Shown here in pieces: positions 10,155-18,985 of a stretch of DNA of 64,000 bases (position 1 is its first letter; each line of letters starts with the position of its first letter). The position numbers and the translations under genes were made by a program. Under the pieces are notes generated by a model that searched no databases, was not told the DNA's origin, and saw nothing but the letters and a program-made list of their open reading frames with translations. The DNA is from Enterobacteriaceae bacterium RIT714 (GTDB lineage Bacteria > Pseudomonadota > Gammaproteobacteria > Enterobacterales > Enterobacteriaceae). The stretch lies in assembly GCA_009668015.1 (NCBI GenBank), contig WJYB01000003.1:248001-312000 (forward strand), in the 5' to 3' direction.

Positions 10155-11627
10155 TTAAGAGATGCGGCTCAGTTCATAGCGATAGCTTTCGCCATCAGGA
10201 ACAAATTCCAGCCGATGGGTGATGCAGGACGGCGCATCTTCGGCATGGTGGGAAACAAACAGCAATTGCGTTTCGCCCTCACCAATCAGGACATCCACAA
10301 ACCGACGAATAAGCTGCCGGTTTAACGGATCCAGTCCTTGCAGCGGCTCGTCCAGGATCAGCAGAGTGGGGTGCTTGACCAGCGCTCGCACAATCAACGC
10401 CAGCCGCTGCTGGCCCCATGACAAACTGTGAAAAGGCGCGTCTGCCACGCGTTTATCCATTCCCAGAATATCGAGCCATTGTTGCGCCAGCTTGTGCTGC
10501 CTGTCGGAAACCGCCTGGTAAATGCCGATGGAATCGAAATAACCCGATAATATGACATTCCGTACCGTCGTGCTGACACGGTAATCCAGATGCAAACTGC
10601 TGCTGACGTAGCCAATATGCTTTTTAATATCCCAGATGGTTTCACCGCTGCCGCGACGGCGGCCAAACAGCGTTAAATCGTTGCTATAACCCTGCGGATG
10701 ATCGCCGGTAATCAAACTCAACAGGGTGGATTTTCCCGCACCGTTCGGGCCGGTAATTTGCCAGTGTTCGCCAGGATTGACCGTCCAGCTTAGCTGATTG
10801 AGAATCGGCCGATCGTTATAGGAAACCACGCCGTTGAGCAGCTGGATGCGCGGCTGGTGGCGGTCTAAGGTATTCCGCGCCGAAGGAGCGTCTGGCTCAG
10901 GGAGTGCAATGCCGTCGAGTTTTTCACTATGCGCCAGCTGCGAGATCAACGCTTGTTGCAACAGCGCGTCTTTTTCGCCGGTCTCGGTCAGAGAACAGTC
11001 GGCCAGCACGCCCGCATACCGGACAAAATCAGGGATTTCATCGAAGCGATTCAGGACCAGAACGAGGGTATAACCTTGCTGATTGAGCGCGGCGAGCAGC
11101 GACGCCAGCTGTGCGCGGGATTGTACATCCAGTCCGTCGAAAGGCTCGTCCAGAATCAGCAGCTCCGGTTCGCTCATCAGCGCCTGACACAGCAGCGTTT
11201 TGCGGGTTTCACCGGTCGAGAGATATTTAAAGCGCCGTTCCAGCAGGTGAGTAATGCCAAAGCGTTCCGCAAGTTGCCGACAGCGGGCGTCGTCTTTTCT
11301 GTCGTCCTGGATAATTTCAGCCGTGGTACGACCGGTATCGTCTTCGCCAGGACTCAGCAGATCGGTGTTATTGCGCTGCCATTCGTCGCTGACCAGTTTC
11401 TGGAGTTGCTCGAAAGAAAGACGGGTGAGACGTGTGAAGCTGCACTGACGTGCGCCTTTAAGCTGAACCAGTTCCCCCGCCAGCGCGCGGGCCAGGGCGG
11501 ATTTGCCGCTGCCGTTGGTGCCGACAAACGCCCAGCTCTCGCCTGCACGCAGGGTTAAATCCGGAAGGGTGAGAATTCGGGTATCGCTAAGACGAAACGT
11601 GCCTTGCGAAATTTGCAATGACGACAT
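10155..11627 (-). CDS. modF: ModF, duplicated ABC ATPase-like protein of the mod locus
   Basis: ModF is a cytoplasmic protein with two ABC nucleotide-binding domains and no membrane part; it is linked to molybdenum metabolism (photorepair protein PhrA in older literature), but its exact job is unsettled. The 490-residue length equals that of E. coli ModF. Walker A motifs are GTNGSGKSAL near residue 36 and [10 protein letters not shown] near 293; ABC signatures are YLSTGETRK near 135 and SLSWGQQRLA near 400. Both signatures depart from LSGGQ. It follows modE by 67 bp as the second gene of modEF. Confidence 0.93.
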   Translation of the reverse strand: MSSLQISQGTFRLSDTRILTLPDLTLRAGESWAFVGTNGSGKSALARALAGELVQLKGARQCSFTRLTRLSFEQLQKLVSDEWQRNNTDLLSPGEDDTGRTTAEIIQDDRKDDARCRQLAERFGITHLLERRFKYLSTGETRKTLLCQALMSEPELLILDEPFDGLDVQSRAQLASLLAALNQQGYTLVLVLNRFDEIPDFVRYAGVLADCSLTETGEKDALLQQALISQLAHSEKLDGIALPEPDAPSARNTLDRHQPRIQLLNGVVSYNDRPILNQLSWTVNPGEHWQITGPNGAGKSTLLSLITGDHPQGYSNDLTLFGRRRGSGETIWDIKKHIGYVSSSLHLDYRVSTTVRNVILSGYFDSIGIYQAVSDRQHKLAQQWLDILGMDKRVADAPFHSLSWGQQRLALIVRALVKHPTLLILDEPLQGLDPLNRQLIRRFVDVLIGEGETQLLFVSHHAEDAPSCITHRLEFVPDGESYRYELSRIS

Positions 11628-11694
11628 GAGTTATCCCATTTTATGCAGCAATAAGCTTCAGGGATACCCACTGTTGCCACGTTTGTCAATGCAC

Positions 11695-12483
11695 TTAGCA
11701 CAACGTGGCGATAATCACCCGGTCAGCGTTAAACCAGGCCGTGACTTCCACACTTTCCTGAAGATCTTCTGCATCTGCAGCCGGAACCGTGGCACACAGC
11801 CTCTGTCCATCCGGCAGCGCCATCAGCACTTCGCACTGAGCTTCGCCGCGTTCAATGTGGCTGATTACGCCCCGGAGCTGGTTGTCGGCGTGCTGCGCCT
11901 GTTTTGCGTCGCGCGTGATATTCACCCACGGCGCTTTCAGCAACACCAGCACCTCTTTACCCTCTTCCAGTCCCAGCCGTTCGCCGCTCTGCGCGGTGAT
12001 CGCAACGTTAAGTCGTGTCGTGCCATCGGCCAGCAGAATCTCAACGTGTTGCTGAACCTGAGCGCGATCGCGCGCCGTCACCGTTCCAAACCACTGATTT
12101 CGGGCGCTGGTTTGCAGCGAGAAGCGGGAGATGGCCGCCAGCAGGCTGTCCAGGGGAAGGGCGTCGTCATCGCTCAAAACATCAAACGCTTTTTGTTGAA
12201 TTTGCGCGAGCAGATCGTAGAGCTGGATCAGGCGTTGACCGTAGCGGGTGAGTACCGCGCCGCCGCCGCCCTTGCCGCCTGTCGCGCGATCGACCAGGGT
12301 TTGTTCACTGAGCGTGTTCATCTCATTGATCGCATCCCACGCGCTTTTGTAGCTGATACCGGCGTTTTTGGCGCCCTGGCTAATTGAACCGGTTTGCTCT
12401 ATTTGTTTAAGCAGGGCGATGCGTCGCGGATCGGCGAAAAGCTTCTGCTGAAGTCGAAGGGTGAGGAGAATTTCGGCCTGCAT
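11695..12483 (-). CDS. modE: molybdate-responsive transcriptional regulator ModE
   Basis: ModE binds molybdate and then represses modABC and activates moa and molybdoenzyme operons. The 262-residue protein has an N-terminal winged helix (residues ~20-80, GSISQGAKNAGISYKSAWDAINEMN) and two C-terminal MOP molybdate-binding repeats (about 125-190 and 200-262). The start MQAEILLTLRLQQKLF at 12483 is that of E. coli ModE; an open frame runs to 12594, but without conserved sequence. Two ModE-type operators lie in this window, before modA and before moaA. Confidence 0.96.
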   Translation of the reverse strand: MQAEILLTLRLQQKLFADPRRIALLKQIEQTGSISQGAKNAGISYKSAWDAINEMNTLSEQTLVDRATGGKGGGGAVLTRYGQRLIQLYDLLAQIQQKAFDVLSDDDALPLDSLLAAISRFSLQTSARNQWFGTVTARDRAQVQQHVEILLADGTTRLNVAITAQSGERLGLEEGKEVLVLLKAPWVNITRDAKQAQHADNQLRGVISHIERGEAQCEVLMALPDGQRLCATVPAADAEDLQESVEVTAWFNADRVIIATLC

Positions 12484-12611
12484 GACACGTATCCTGGCAA
12501 AAAGCGTATTGTGACCCAATTGCTCGGGAGCGCAAAGCGTACCGCACAAAAGGGGATGTTTTTCTGACTTTTCAGGGTAGAATAGCCCATTCACAGTATC
12601 TGGAGAAAACC

Positions 12612-12761
12612 ATGTTAGAGTTGTTGAAAAGTCTGGTATTCGCCGTGATCATGGTACCCGTAGTGATGGCCATCATCCTCGGCGCCATCTACGGTCTGGG
12701 TGAAGTGTTCAACCTATTTTCGAACATTGGTCATAAAGACCAGCCTAAAAAGCAGCATTGA
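12612..12761 (+). CDS. acrZ: AcrZ, small membrane partner of the AcrB efflux pump
   Basis: AcrZ (YbhT) is a single-helix inner-membrane protein that binds AcrB of the AcrAB-TolC pump and raises export of some drugs. The 49-residue frame begins [10 protein letters not shown] and ends HKDQPKKQH, with one hydrophobic helix at residues ~8-28. The length and near-complete sequence are those of E. coli AcrZ. A GGAG sits 5 bp before the ATG. The gene stands alone between divergent modE and modA, as in E. coli, and is followed by its own terminator. MarA/Rob/SoxS control is known in E. coli; I did not identify a marbox with certainty. Confidence 0.96.
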   Translation: MLELLKSLVFAVIMVPVVMAIILGAIYGLGEVFNLFSNIGHKDQPKKQH

Positions 12762-12770
12762 TTCCCTCCA

Positions 12771-12800
12771 AAACGCCCGGCTTGTCCGGGCGTTTTGCTC
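12771..12800 (+). terminator. intrinsic terminator of acrZ
   Basis: A 10-bp stem AAAACGCCCG/CGGGCGTTTT (12771-12780, 12787-12796) with a 6-nt loop, ending in T4, lies 9 bp after the acrZ stop. Confidence 0.88.
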
Positions 12801-12896
12801 TCAAGTTTCCGCCATTCCCGCCGATATTATTTCCAGTACCAGGCTCGTTTACTCATTAATCGGTACGATTTAGCGCTAGGTTATCCCTGCAGTTAT

Positions 12897-12920
12897 CGTT
12901 ATATTTATAAGTATATAACG
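12897..12920 (+). promoter_or_regulatory. ModE operator of modABC
   Basis: CGTTATAT (12897-12904) and ATATAACG (12913-12920) form a perfect inverted repeat with an 8-bp spacer, matching the ModE consensus CGnTATATA...TATA-ACG. It lies 20-43 bp before modA, where molybdate-bound ModE blocks transcription in E. coli. The modA ribosome site (CAGGAG) follows at 12928. Confidence 0.88.
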
Positions 12921-12939
12921 ACACTCACAGGAGTTAAAA

Positions 12940-13713
12940 ATGGCACGTACATGGCTACGCCTTTTTGCAGGGGCGACATTGACACTTTCTCTCACCGGAC
13001 ACGCGCTGGCTGAAGAAGGTAAAATCACGGTTTTTGCGGCGGCATCGTTAACCAATGCCCTGCAGGAGATTGCGGCGCAGTATAAAAAAGAGAAAAACGT
13101 CGACGTTGTCTCTTCCTTCGCCTCTTCTTCTACGCTGGCCCGTCAGATTGAAGCCGGTGCGCCAGCCGATCTGTTTATTTCTGCCGATCAGAAGTGGATG
13201 GATTATGCGGTTGAGAAAAAATCCATTGATACCGCCACCCGTGAAACCCTGTTGGGTAACAGCCTGGTGGTTGTCGCACCAAAAGCCAGCGCCCAGGGCG
13301 AGATCAGCATCAATAAAGAGACAAACTGGACCAGCCTGCTGAAAGATGGCCGTCTGGCCGTCGGCGATCCGGACCACGTTCCGGCCGGGATTTACGCGAA
13401 AGAAGCGCTGCAAAAACTGGGCGCGTGGGATACATTGTCGCCGAAGCTCGCACCGGCAGAAGATGTTCGCGGCGCACTGGCGCTGGTGGAGCGTAATGAA
13501 GCCCCGCTGGGTATCGTCTACGGCTCTGATGCGGTTGCCGGAAAAGGGGTGAAAGTGGTCGGGACCTTCCCGGAAGACTCGCACAAGAAAGTCGAGTACC
13601 CGATTGCGATTGTTGATGGACACAAAAATGCGACGGTCAGCACCTTCGTGGAATACCTGAAGGGGCCAGAGGCGTCGGCAATCTTTAAACGTTACGGATT
13701 TACGACTCACTGA
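12940..13713 (+). CDS. modA: molybdate-binding periplasmic protein ModA
   Basis: ModA captures molybdate (and tungstate) in the periplasm for the ModBC importer. The 257 residues begin with a Sec signal peptide cleaved about after HALA (residue 24). The oxyanion-binding FAAASLTNAL follows at about 31-40, with ASSSTLARQIEAGAPADLFISAD near 63 and VPAGIYAKEAL near 149. Length and sequence agree with E. coli ModA. It is the first gene of modABC, and its stop overlaps the modB start by 1 bp (TGATG). Confidence 0.96.
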   Translation: MARTWLRLFAGATLTLSLTGHALAEEGKITVFAAASLTNALQEIAAQYKKEKNVDVVSSFASSSTLARQIEAGAPADLFISADQKWMDYAVEKKSIDTATRETLLGNSLVVVAPKASAQGEISINKETNWTSLLKDGRLAVGDPDHVPAGIYAKEALQKLGAWDTLSPKLAPAEDVRGALALVERNEAPLGIVYGSDAVAGKGVKVVGTFPEDSHKKVEYPIAIVDGHKNATVSTFVEYLKGPEASAIFKRYGFTTH

Positions 13714-14402
13714 TGATATTGACCGATCCTGAATGGCAGGCTGTGTTGCTGAGCCTTAAAGTCTCCTCCCTGGCAGTTGCCTTTAGTTTGCCCTTTGGGA
13801 TCTTCTTTGCCTGGTTACTGGTTCGCTGTCAGTTTCCCGGTAAAGCCCTGCTCGACAGTCTTCTCCATCTCCCCCTTGTGTTACCGCCGGTCGTGGTGGG
13901 TTATCTGTTGCTGATTGCCATGGGGCGACGCGGTTTTATCGGCCAGTGGCTTTATGACTGGTTTGGTCTCACCTTTGCCTTTAGCTGGCGCGGCGCGGTA
14001 CTGGCGGCGGCTGTGATGTCATTCCCGCTGATGGTAAGAGCGATACGCCTGGCGCTGGAAGGGGTCGATCTGCGGCTGGAGCAAGCCGCACGCACGCTGG
14101 GGGCCGGGCGCTGGCGCGTCTTCTTGACGATTACGCTGCCGTTGACCTTGCCAGGTATTATCGTCGGCACGGTGCTGGCGTTTGCCCGATCGCTTGGCGA
14201 ATTTGGCGCGACGATCACCTTTGTGTCGAACATCCCCGGTGAAACCCGCACCATTCCGTCGGCGATGTATACCCTCATTCAGACCCCTGGCGGTGAAAGC
14301 GCAGCGGCGAGACTCTGTATTCTTTCCATTGTTCTGGCGCTGGTGTCGCTGTTGATTTCGGAATGGCTGGCGCGTCTTAGCCGCGAGCGGATGGGGAAAT
14401 AA
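13713..14402 (+). CDS. modB: molybdate ABC transporter permease ModB
   Basis: ModB is the membrane subunit of the molybdate importer. The 229-residue protein has five or six hydrophobic segments and the EAA cytoplasmic loop, [21 protein letters not shown] near residues 125-150, which docks on ModC. The ATG overlaps the modA stop, implying translational coupling, and modC starts 2 bp after its end. Confidence 0.95.
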   Translation: MILTDPEWQAVLLSLKVSSLAVAFSLPFGIFFAWLLVRCQFPGKALLDSLLHLPLVLPPVVVGYLLLIAMGRRGFIGQWLYDWFGLTFAFSWRGAVLAAAVMSFPLMVRAIRLALEGVDLRLEQAARTLGAGRWRVFLTITLPLTLPGIIVGTVLAFARSLGEFGATITFVSNIPGETRTIPSAMYTLIQTPGGESAAARLCILSIVLALVSLLISEWLARLSRERMGK

Positions 14403-14404
14403 TC

Positions 14405-15463
14405 ATGCTGGAACTTCATTTTACCCAGACGCTGGGCAATCACAGCCTGACGCTCAACGAAACGCTGCCCGCCAGCGGGATTACCGCGATATTTGGCGTA
14501 TCGGGGGCAGGAAAAACCTCACTCATCAATGCGATAAGCGGCCTGACGCGCCCGCAAACGGGCCGGATTGCGCTTAACGATCGCGTCCTGAATGACGTTG
14601 AAAAAGGCATCTACCTGACGCCTGAAAAGCGGCGTATCGGCTATGTTTTCCAGGATGCCCGACTGTTTCCGCACTACAAAGTGCGCGGGAATCTGCGCTA
14701 TGGGATGGCAAAAAGCATGGCCGGTCAGTTTGATAAGCTGGTGGCGCTGCTGGGGATTGAAGCGTTGCTGGACCGTCTGCCGTCGTCGCTCTCCGGTGGC
14801 GAAAAACAGCGTGTCGCCATCGGGCGGGCGCTGTTAACCGCACCAGAGCTACTGTTGCTCGACGAACCGCTCGCCTCGCTTGATATCCCCCGCAAACGCG
14901 AGCTGCTGCCTTATCTGCAACGTCTGGCGCGCGAAATTAATATCCCGATGCTCTACGTCAGTCATTCGCTGGATGAAATTCTGCATCTGGCGGACAAAGT
15001 GCTGGTGCTGGAAAATGGCAGTGTGAAAGCATTTGGCAATCTGGAGGAGGTCTGGGGCAGTAGCGTTATGCATCCGTGGCTGCCGAAAGAGCAGCAGAGC
15101 AGCATTCTGAAAGTGAGCGTGCTGGAACATCATCCGCACTATGCCATGACGGCGCTGGCGCTCGGCGATCAGCATCTGTGGGTCAATAAGATCGACAAGC
15201 CGCTGCAATCTGCGCTGCGTATTCGTATTCAGGCGTCGGATGTTTCGCTGGTGCTGCAACCGCCGCTACAAACCAGTATCCGTAATATTTTGCGCGCGAA
15301 AGTGGCGCAGTGCCTTGATGATAACGGACAGGTAGAAGTGCAGCTGGAGGTCGGCAGCAAGACGCTCTGGGCGCGTATCAGCCCGTGGGCCAGGGATGAG
15401 CTGGGGATCAAACCCGGCCTGTGGCTTTACGCACAAATCAAGAGCGTCTCGATCACCACCTGA
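14405..15463 (+). CDS. modC: molybdate ABC transporter ATPase ModC
   Basis: ModC drives molybdate import. The 352-residue protein has an N-terminal ABC domain (Walker A GVSGAGKT at 31-38, signature [14 protein letters not shown] near 130, Walker [13 protein letters not shown] near 152, switch His in YVSHSLDE near 185) and a C-terminal MOP/TOBE domain (about 285-350) that in homologues binds molybdate. The stop directly abuts the stop of convergent ybhA. Confidence 0.96.
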   Translation: MLELHFTQTLGNHSLTLNETLPASGITAIFGVSGAGKTSLINAISGLTRPQTGRIALNDRVLNDVEKGIYLTPEKRRIGYVFQDARLFPHYKVRGNLRYGMAKSMAGQFDKLVALLGIEALLDRLPSSLSGGEKQRVAIGRALLTAPELLLLDEPLASLDIPRKRELLPYLQRLAREINIPMLYVSHSLDEILHLADKVLVLENGSVKAFGNLEEVWGSSVMHPWLPKEQQSSILKVSVLEHHPHYAMTALALGDQHLWVNKIDKPLQSALRIRIQASDVSLVLQPPLQTSIRNILRAKVAQCLDDNGQVEVQLEVGSKTLWARISPWARDELGIKPGLWLYAQIKSVSITT

Positions 15464-16282
15464 TTACAGCAGGTGAGTGTAGATGTACTGCGCGATGCTG
15501 TCGGTGGTGTTATCGCCAATCACCACATTTGCGCGCGCTTTGACCGCGTCATCGGCATTGCCCATCGCCACGCCCGTGCCCGCGGCTTCGAGCATGCTGA
15601 TGTCGTTGTAGTTATCGCCGAAAGCAATGACCTCGTTCATCGACATCCCCTGCGACTCGACAAACTGCGTCAGGCGTTTGCCTTTGCTGTTACCTTTACG
15701 GGCAATATCCACCTGATCGTGCCAGGACCACTCGCACTCCAGTCCCAGCGTCTGCTCAATGTATTTCGCGAATGCGTCCAGCTTGCCGGTGTCTTCGCCC
15801 GTCAGAGCAAATTTCCAGATGGCGTTGACCTCCTGAGCAGCCTGACGAAGTGAAGAGACCTGGGTAAAGACCGGACGCTGCGCCTCCGGTAGCGAGAGCG
15901 CCCAGTTGTGGGTGCGAAGGACGTGGCCGGTCGGATGCTCATACATCATCGCATCATCGACATACATCAGGCCATGAACGGCGTGCTCATCGAGCAGATC
16001 GATCAGTTGCAGCGCCTGGGCGACAGGCAGCGGATCGGACTCAAGAACCTTTTTCGCTTGATAATCATACAAATAAGTCCCGTTACAACAAATTGCAGGT
16101 GTATCTAACGCCAGTGCCTGATAAAAAGGATGAATGGCAACGTGATGTCGACCCGTAACGATCAGGAGTTGATATCCCGCTTCCTGGGCTCGTTTGAGTG
16201 CTTCAAGGGAAGAGGGAAGCAGGGTTTTTTGAGGGGTTAACAGCGTACCGTCTAAATCCAGTGCAATCACACGCGAGGTCAT
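15464..16282 (-). CDS. ybhA: HAD-family phosphatase YbhA (pyridoxal phosphate phosphatase)
   Basis: YbhA is a cytoplasmic Cof-type HAD hydrolase; E. coli YbhA dephosphorylates pyridoxal phosphate and other sugar phosphates. The 272-residue protein carries HAD motif I DLDGTLL at residues 9-15 (Asp nucleophile), motif II VTGR near 43, the motif III lysine in KGKRLTQF near 193, and motif IV GDNYNDISML near 215. The gene is convergent with modC and divergent from pgl. The 141-bp gap to pgl contains no feature I can identify beyond a presumed divergent promoter pair. Confidence 0.92.
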   Translation of the reverse strand: MTSRVIALDLDGTLLTPQKTLLPSSLEALKRAQEAGYQLLIVTGRHHVAIHPFYQALALDTPAICCNGTYLYDYQAKKVLESDPLPVAQALQLIDLLDEHAVHGLMYVDDAMMYEHPTGHVLRTHNWALSLPEAQRPVFTQVSSLRQAAQEVNAIWKFALTGEDTGKLDAFAKYIEQTLGLECEWSWHDQVDIARKGNSKGKRLTQFVESQGMSMNEVIAFGDNYNDISMLEAAGTGVAMGNADDAVKARANVVIGDNTTDSIAQYIYTHLL

Positions 16283-16423
16283 TTGTTCTTCCGGGTTAAT
16301 ATTGAATTTAAGGTCTTACGGGATGGTACACCGAGAGACGGAACCGGCAAAATGCCGGGCGACAATTCAGCATTCACCGTTAAAAGTTAATTACGTTCAC
16401 GCGCAGTGAGGAAAGGAGTATTC

Positions 16424-17419
16424 ATGAAACAAACCGTTTATACCGCCAGTCCTGAAAGCCAGCAGATCCACGTCTGGCGTTTGAATGCCGAAGGCTCGCT
16501 TACGCTGGTTCAGGTGGTTGATGTTCCGGGACAGGTTCAACCGATGGTTGTCAGCCCGGATAAACGTTTTTTGTATGTTGGCGTGCGTCCTGAATTCCGC
16601 GTTCTGGCCTACCGCATCGCGCCGGATGATGGCGCATTAACCTTTACCGCCGAAGCGCCGCTGCCGGGTAGCCCGACGCACATCTCCACCGATCGCCAGG
16701 GCCGTTTCCTCTTCAGCGGATCGTATAATTCTGGCTGCGTTAGCGTCACGCGTCTGGAAGAGGGTGTGCCGGTTGAAATCGTGGACGTTGTCGAAGGGCT
16801 TGAGGGTTGCCACTCCGCAAATATCTCACCGGATAACCGTACACTGTGGGTTCCTGCTCTGAAACAGGATCGCATCTGCCTGTTCACCCTGAGCGACGAT
16901 GGCCATCTGGCTGCGCAAACGCCTTCCGAAGTGACCACCGTTGAGGGCGCCGGTCCGCGTCATATGGTGTTCCATCCGAATCAGCAATACGCTTACGTGG
17001 TCAACGAACTGAACAGCTCCGTTGACGTGTGGGAACTGAACGATCCGAAGGGACAAATTGAGTGCGTCCAGACGCTGGATATGATGCCTTCAGAATTTAG
17101 CGACACCCGCTGGGCGGCCGATATTCATATCACGCCGGATGGCCGTCATCTTTACGCCTGCGACCGTACCTCAAGCCTTATCACTATCTTCAGCATCTCA
17201 GAAGATGGCAGCGTGCTGTCGATTGAAGGTTTCCAGCCGACCGAGACGCAGCCGCGTGGTTTTAACATCGACAACAGCGGGCAATTCCTGATTGCGGCAG
17301 GACAGAAATCCCACCACATCGCGCTGTATAAAATTCATGGCGAGCAAGGGCTTCTTGAAGAGAAAGGGCGCTATGCCGTTGGCCAGGGCCCAATGTGGGT
17401 AGTGGTTAACGCGCACTAA
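16424..17419 (+). CDS. pgl: 6-phosphogluconolactonase
   Basis: Pgl hydrolyses 6-phosphogluconolactone in the oxidative pentose phosphate pathway. The 331-residue protein belongs to the seven-bladed beta-propeller lactonase type (YbhE), not the NagB-like type; repeated blade motifs include [24 protein letters not shown] and [13 protein letters not shown]. The start [14 protein letters not shown] follows AAGGAG at 16413-16418; an upstream in-frame start at 16406 would place the protein start ahead of that ribosome site. It stands alone, with a strong terminator after it. Confidence 0.95.
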   Translation: MKQTVYTASPESQQIHVWRLNAEGSLTLVQVVDVPGQVQPMVVSPDKRFLYVGVRPEFRVLAYRIAPDDGALTFTAEAPLPGSPTHISTDRQGRFLFSGSYNSGCVSVTRLEEGVPVEIVDVVEGLEGCHSANISPDNRTLWVPALKQDRICLFTLSDDGHLAAQTPSEVTTVEGAGPRHMVFHPNQQYAYVVNELNSSVDVWELNDPKGQIECVQTLDMMPSEFSDTRWAADIHITPDGRHLYACDRTSSLITIFSISEDGSVLSIEGFQPTETQPRGFNIDNSGQFLIAAGQKSHHIALYKIHGEQGLLEEKGRYAVGQGPMWVVVNAH

Positions 17420-17431
17420 GCGACTGAAAAT

Positions 17432-17462
17432 AAAAAACCTCGCCAGCGCGAGGTTTTTTTAT
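17432..17462. terminator. bidirectional terminator between pgl and ybhC
   Basis: CCTCGC/GCGAGG with a 4-nt loop is extended by A6/T6 to a 12-bp stem (17432-17443, 17448-17459), followed by TATTT. It serves both converging genes. Confidence 0.88.
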
Positions 17463-17477
17463 TTCCGAAGAGGGCGA

Positions 17478-18761
17478 TTACTGCTTCGGTTCGGCAACCA
17501 CTTTGCTACCAACACCGCGGTTGTTGTATTCCCACATGCGGTTGAAGTTTGCGTCGTTCAGGTTGCGCTGCACGTTGCCTTTATCATCCATCGCGCCTGT
17601 GTTACCGGAGTAAGGACGTTTGGAGATAGCCGCATCGGCCCACGGTTTCGCCATATTGAAACCTTCATTGATCACGCTGTCACGAATGACAACCTGGCCG
17701 TTTGTAGCCGAATCGACGTCCAGAGAGCGACCCAGTTGCGCCACGCCGTCACCGGCTGCGGTAAAGCGACTGTTGATCGCCAGGAAGCCGTAGAACATGT
17801 TCGACAGCGTTGCCGGAGCAAACACATAACCTTCCTGCTGCGTACGCGAGTTCACCACGCGGAATTCGGTGTTATCAAACACCACCGCACCGCGACCGGA
17901 AACGATATCCACATCGCCTTCGAGATAGCTGTTGGTGACCTGAGTACGGGTCAGACGGTTGTTCTGCAGCGTGTTCTGTAAACCGCTGTTGGTCACGAAG
18001 AAGGTGTTCTGGCGACCCAGAATATTGACGTTATTAATCTGTACCTTGTCGCCGTCGGTACGCAGCGCGACTGCCTGATGGTTACCGGCATCGACGCCGT
18101 CACCCAGGGTGTTCTGAATGGTCAGATTTTGCAGCTGCAGGCCGTTATTCTGCGACCAGAATACCGCCGAGCACATCATGCCAACGGTCGCACTTTGTTT
18201 GCTCTGGCAGTTGTCGAACATATACCACGCCGGTTTGCCTGGCATATATTTCCCGGCCGGGTTGACCAGATGACGCCAGCTATTACGGTCGAGTTCAGAG
18301 TCGATCGCCAGACCAATCTTCACGTCGATCGCTTTCTCACCGGTACCGTACAGGGTAATGCTGCCCGGTGCGGCGGGAACATAGACAGTCCCTTCATACT
18401 CGCCTGGCATAATCGCGATGTACTGGCGTGATGCGCTGTGTTTGGTAATGGCGGCGTCAACGGCAGCCTGAATGCTGGTGTGCGTCACACCCTGAGTGCC
18501 CGCCGGGCCGACCACGAAGTCAGGCTGCGCTGGAACGTTAATCGCAGACGGTGTCCACGGCGCAGCGTTCGGATCCATTGCAGAGTAATAATGTGCAGCG
18601 GTGAAGTTTTTCGCTTCGCCAGCAGAGAGAACAGGGCGCGATGCCGTGCCGGGTGCCGCCTGCTCAGAGGGCAGCTGGTCAGGTGGCGTTGAGCTGCACG
18701 CTGACAATGTCACGCCAAAGGCGAGTGCTAACGCCAGACGAGAAATCCTGGAAATATTCAA
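17478..18761 (-). CDS. ybhC: YbhC, pectinesterase-family outer-membrane lipoprotein
   Basis: YbhC is a carbohydrate esterase family 8 (pectinesterase-like) lipoprotein; the E. coli protein is in the outer membrane and has acyl-CoA thioesterase activity, while true pectin activity is not established. The 427 residues begin with a lipoprotein signal whose lipobox LSAC puts lipid on Cys22. The beta-helix core shows pectinesterase motifs GDKVQINNVNILGRQNTF and YLEGDVDIVSGRG (catalytic Asp). The same length is found in E. coli. The attB site lies about 50-80 bp upstream, in its promoter region. Confidence 0.92.
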   Translation of the reverse strand: MNISRISRLALALAFGVTLSACSSTPPDQLPSEQAAPGTASRPVLSAGEAKNFTAAHYYSAMDPNAAPWTPSAINVPAQPDFVVGPAGTQGVTHTSIQAAVDAAITKHSASRQYIAIMPGEYEGTVYVPAAPGSITLYGTGEKAIDVKIGLAIDSELDRNSWRHLVNPAGKYMPGKPAWYMFDNCQSKQSATVGMMCSAVFWSQNNGLQLQNLTIQNTLGDGVDAGNHQAVALRTDGDKVQINNVNILGRQNTFFVTNSGLQNTLQNNRLTRTQVTNSYLEGDVDIVSGRGAVVFDNTEFRVVNSRTQQEGYVFAPATLSNMFYGFLAINSRFTAAGDGVAQLGRSLDVDSATNGQVVIRDSVINEGFNMAKPWADAAISKRPYSGNTGAMDDKGNVQRNLNDANFNRMWEYNNRGVGSKVVAEPKQ

Positions 18762-18808
18762 GGGAAAGCTCCTTGCTTCACGAGTCTTAACGGGATGATC
18801 GAAATAGC

Positions 18809-18829
18809 CTGCTTTTTTATACTAAGTTG
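18809..18829 (+). other. phage lambda-type attB core, unoccupied
   Basis: GCTTTTTTATACTAA at 18811-18825 equals the 15-bp lambda att core (O region), and the flanks CCT...GTTGAGCGAAACGGG resemble the E. coli attB arms. Integrase core-type sites (consensus CAACTTNNT) are CTGCTTTTT on the left, as remembered for E. coli B, and CAACTTAGT (minus strand, 18821-18829) on the right. The right site fits the consensus fully, whereas E. coli B' has one mismatch. As in K-12 it lies just upstream of ybhC, between gal and bio. No prophage is present. Confidence 0.85.
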
Positions 18830-18925
18830 AGCGAAACGGGAAGACGAAAAGCTAAAAAGTTGTACATTTCACCGCGTCGTGATGGGTAAAATGTCACAAG
18901 TTAGTAACAATTTCCGTAAAGCAGG

Positions 18926-18964
18926 TTGACAGCGACAAATGAATCAAAATAAATGTCTATACAA
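18926..18964 (+). promoter_or_regulatory. hutIGC promoter and HutC operator
   Basis: TTGACA at 18926-18931 lies 17 bp before ATAAAT (18949-18954), a plausible sigma-70 promoter. TGTCTATACAA at 18954-18964 covers the presumed transcription start and is repeated exactly before hutU. The motif is nearly symmetric (TTGT-N4-ACAA type) and fits a GntR/HutC-family operator. Confidence 0.7.
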
Positions 18965-18985
18965 CCCATGACAAGTGGAAGCCCT

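Larger units (their letters stand above)
18762..18985. promoter_or_regulatory. divergent ybhC/hutI control region
   Basis: This 224-bp gap contains the ybhC ribosome site and promoter on the left, the lambda-type attB core (18809-18829), AT-rich sequence, and the hutI promoter with its operator on the right. No gene is evident. On the minus strand the attB core supplies a TATAAA that could be the ybhC -10. Confidence 0.55.

Noticed and set aside
18870..18900. CRP site before hutI (GTGATGGGTAAAATGTCAC)
   Set aside because: The half-sites GTGA and TCAC are too far apart (CRP needs TGTGA-N6-TCACA). Catabolite control of hut is known in relatives, but this is not a good site.
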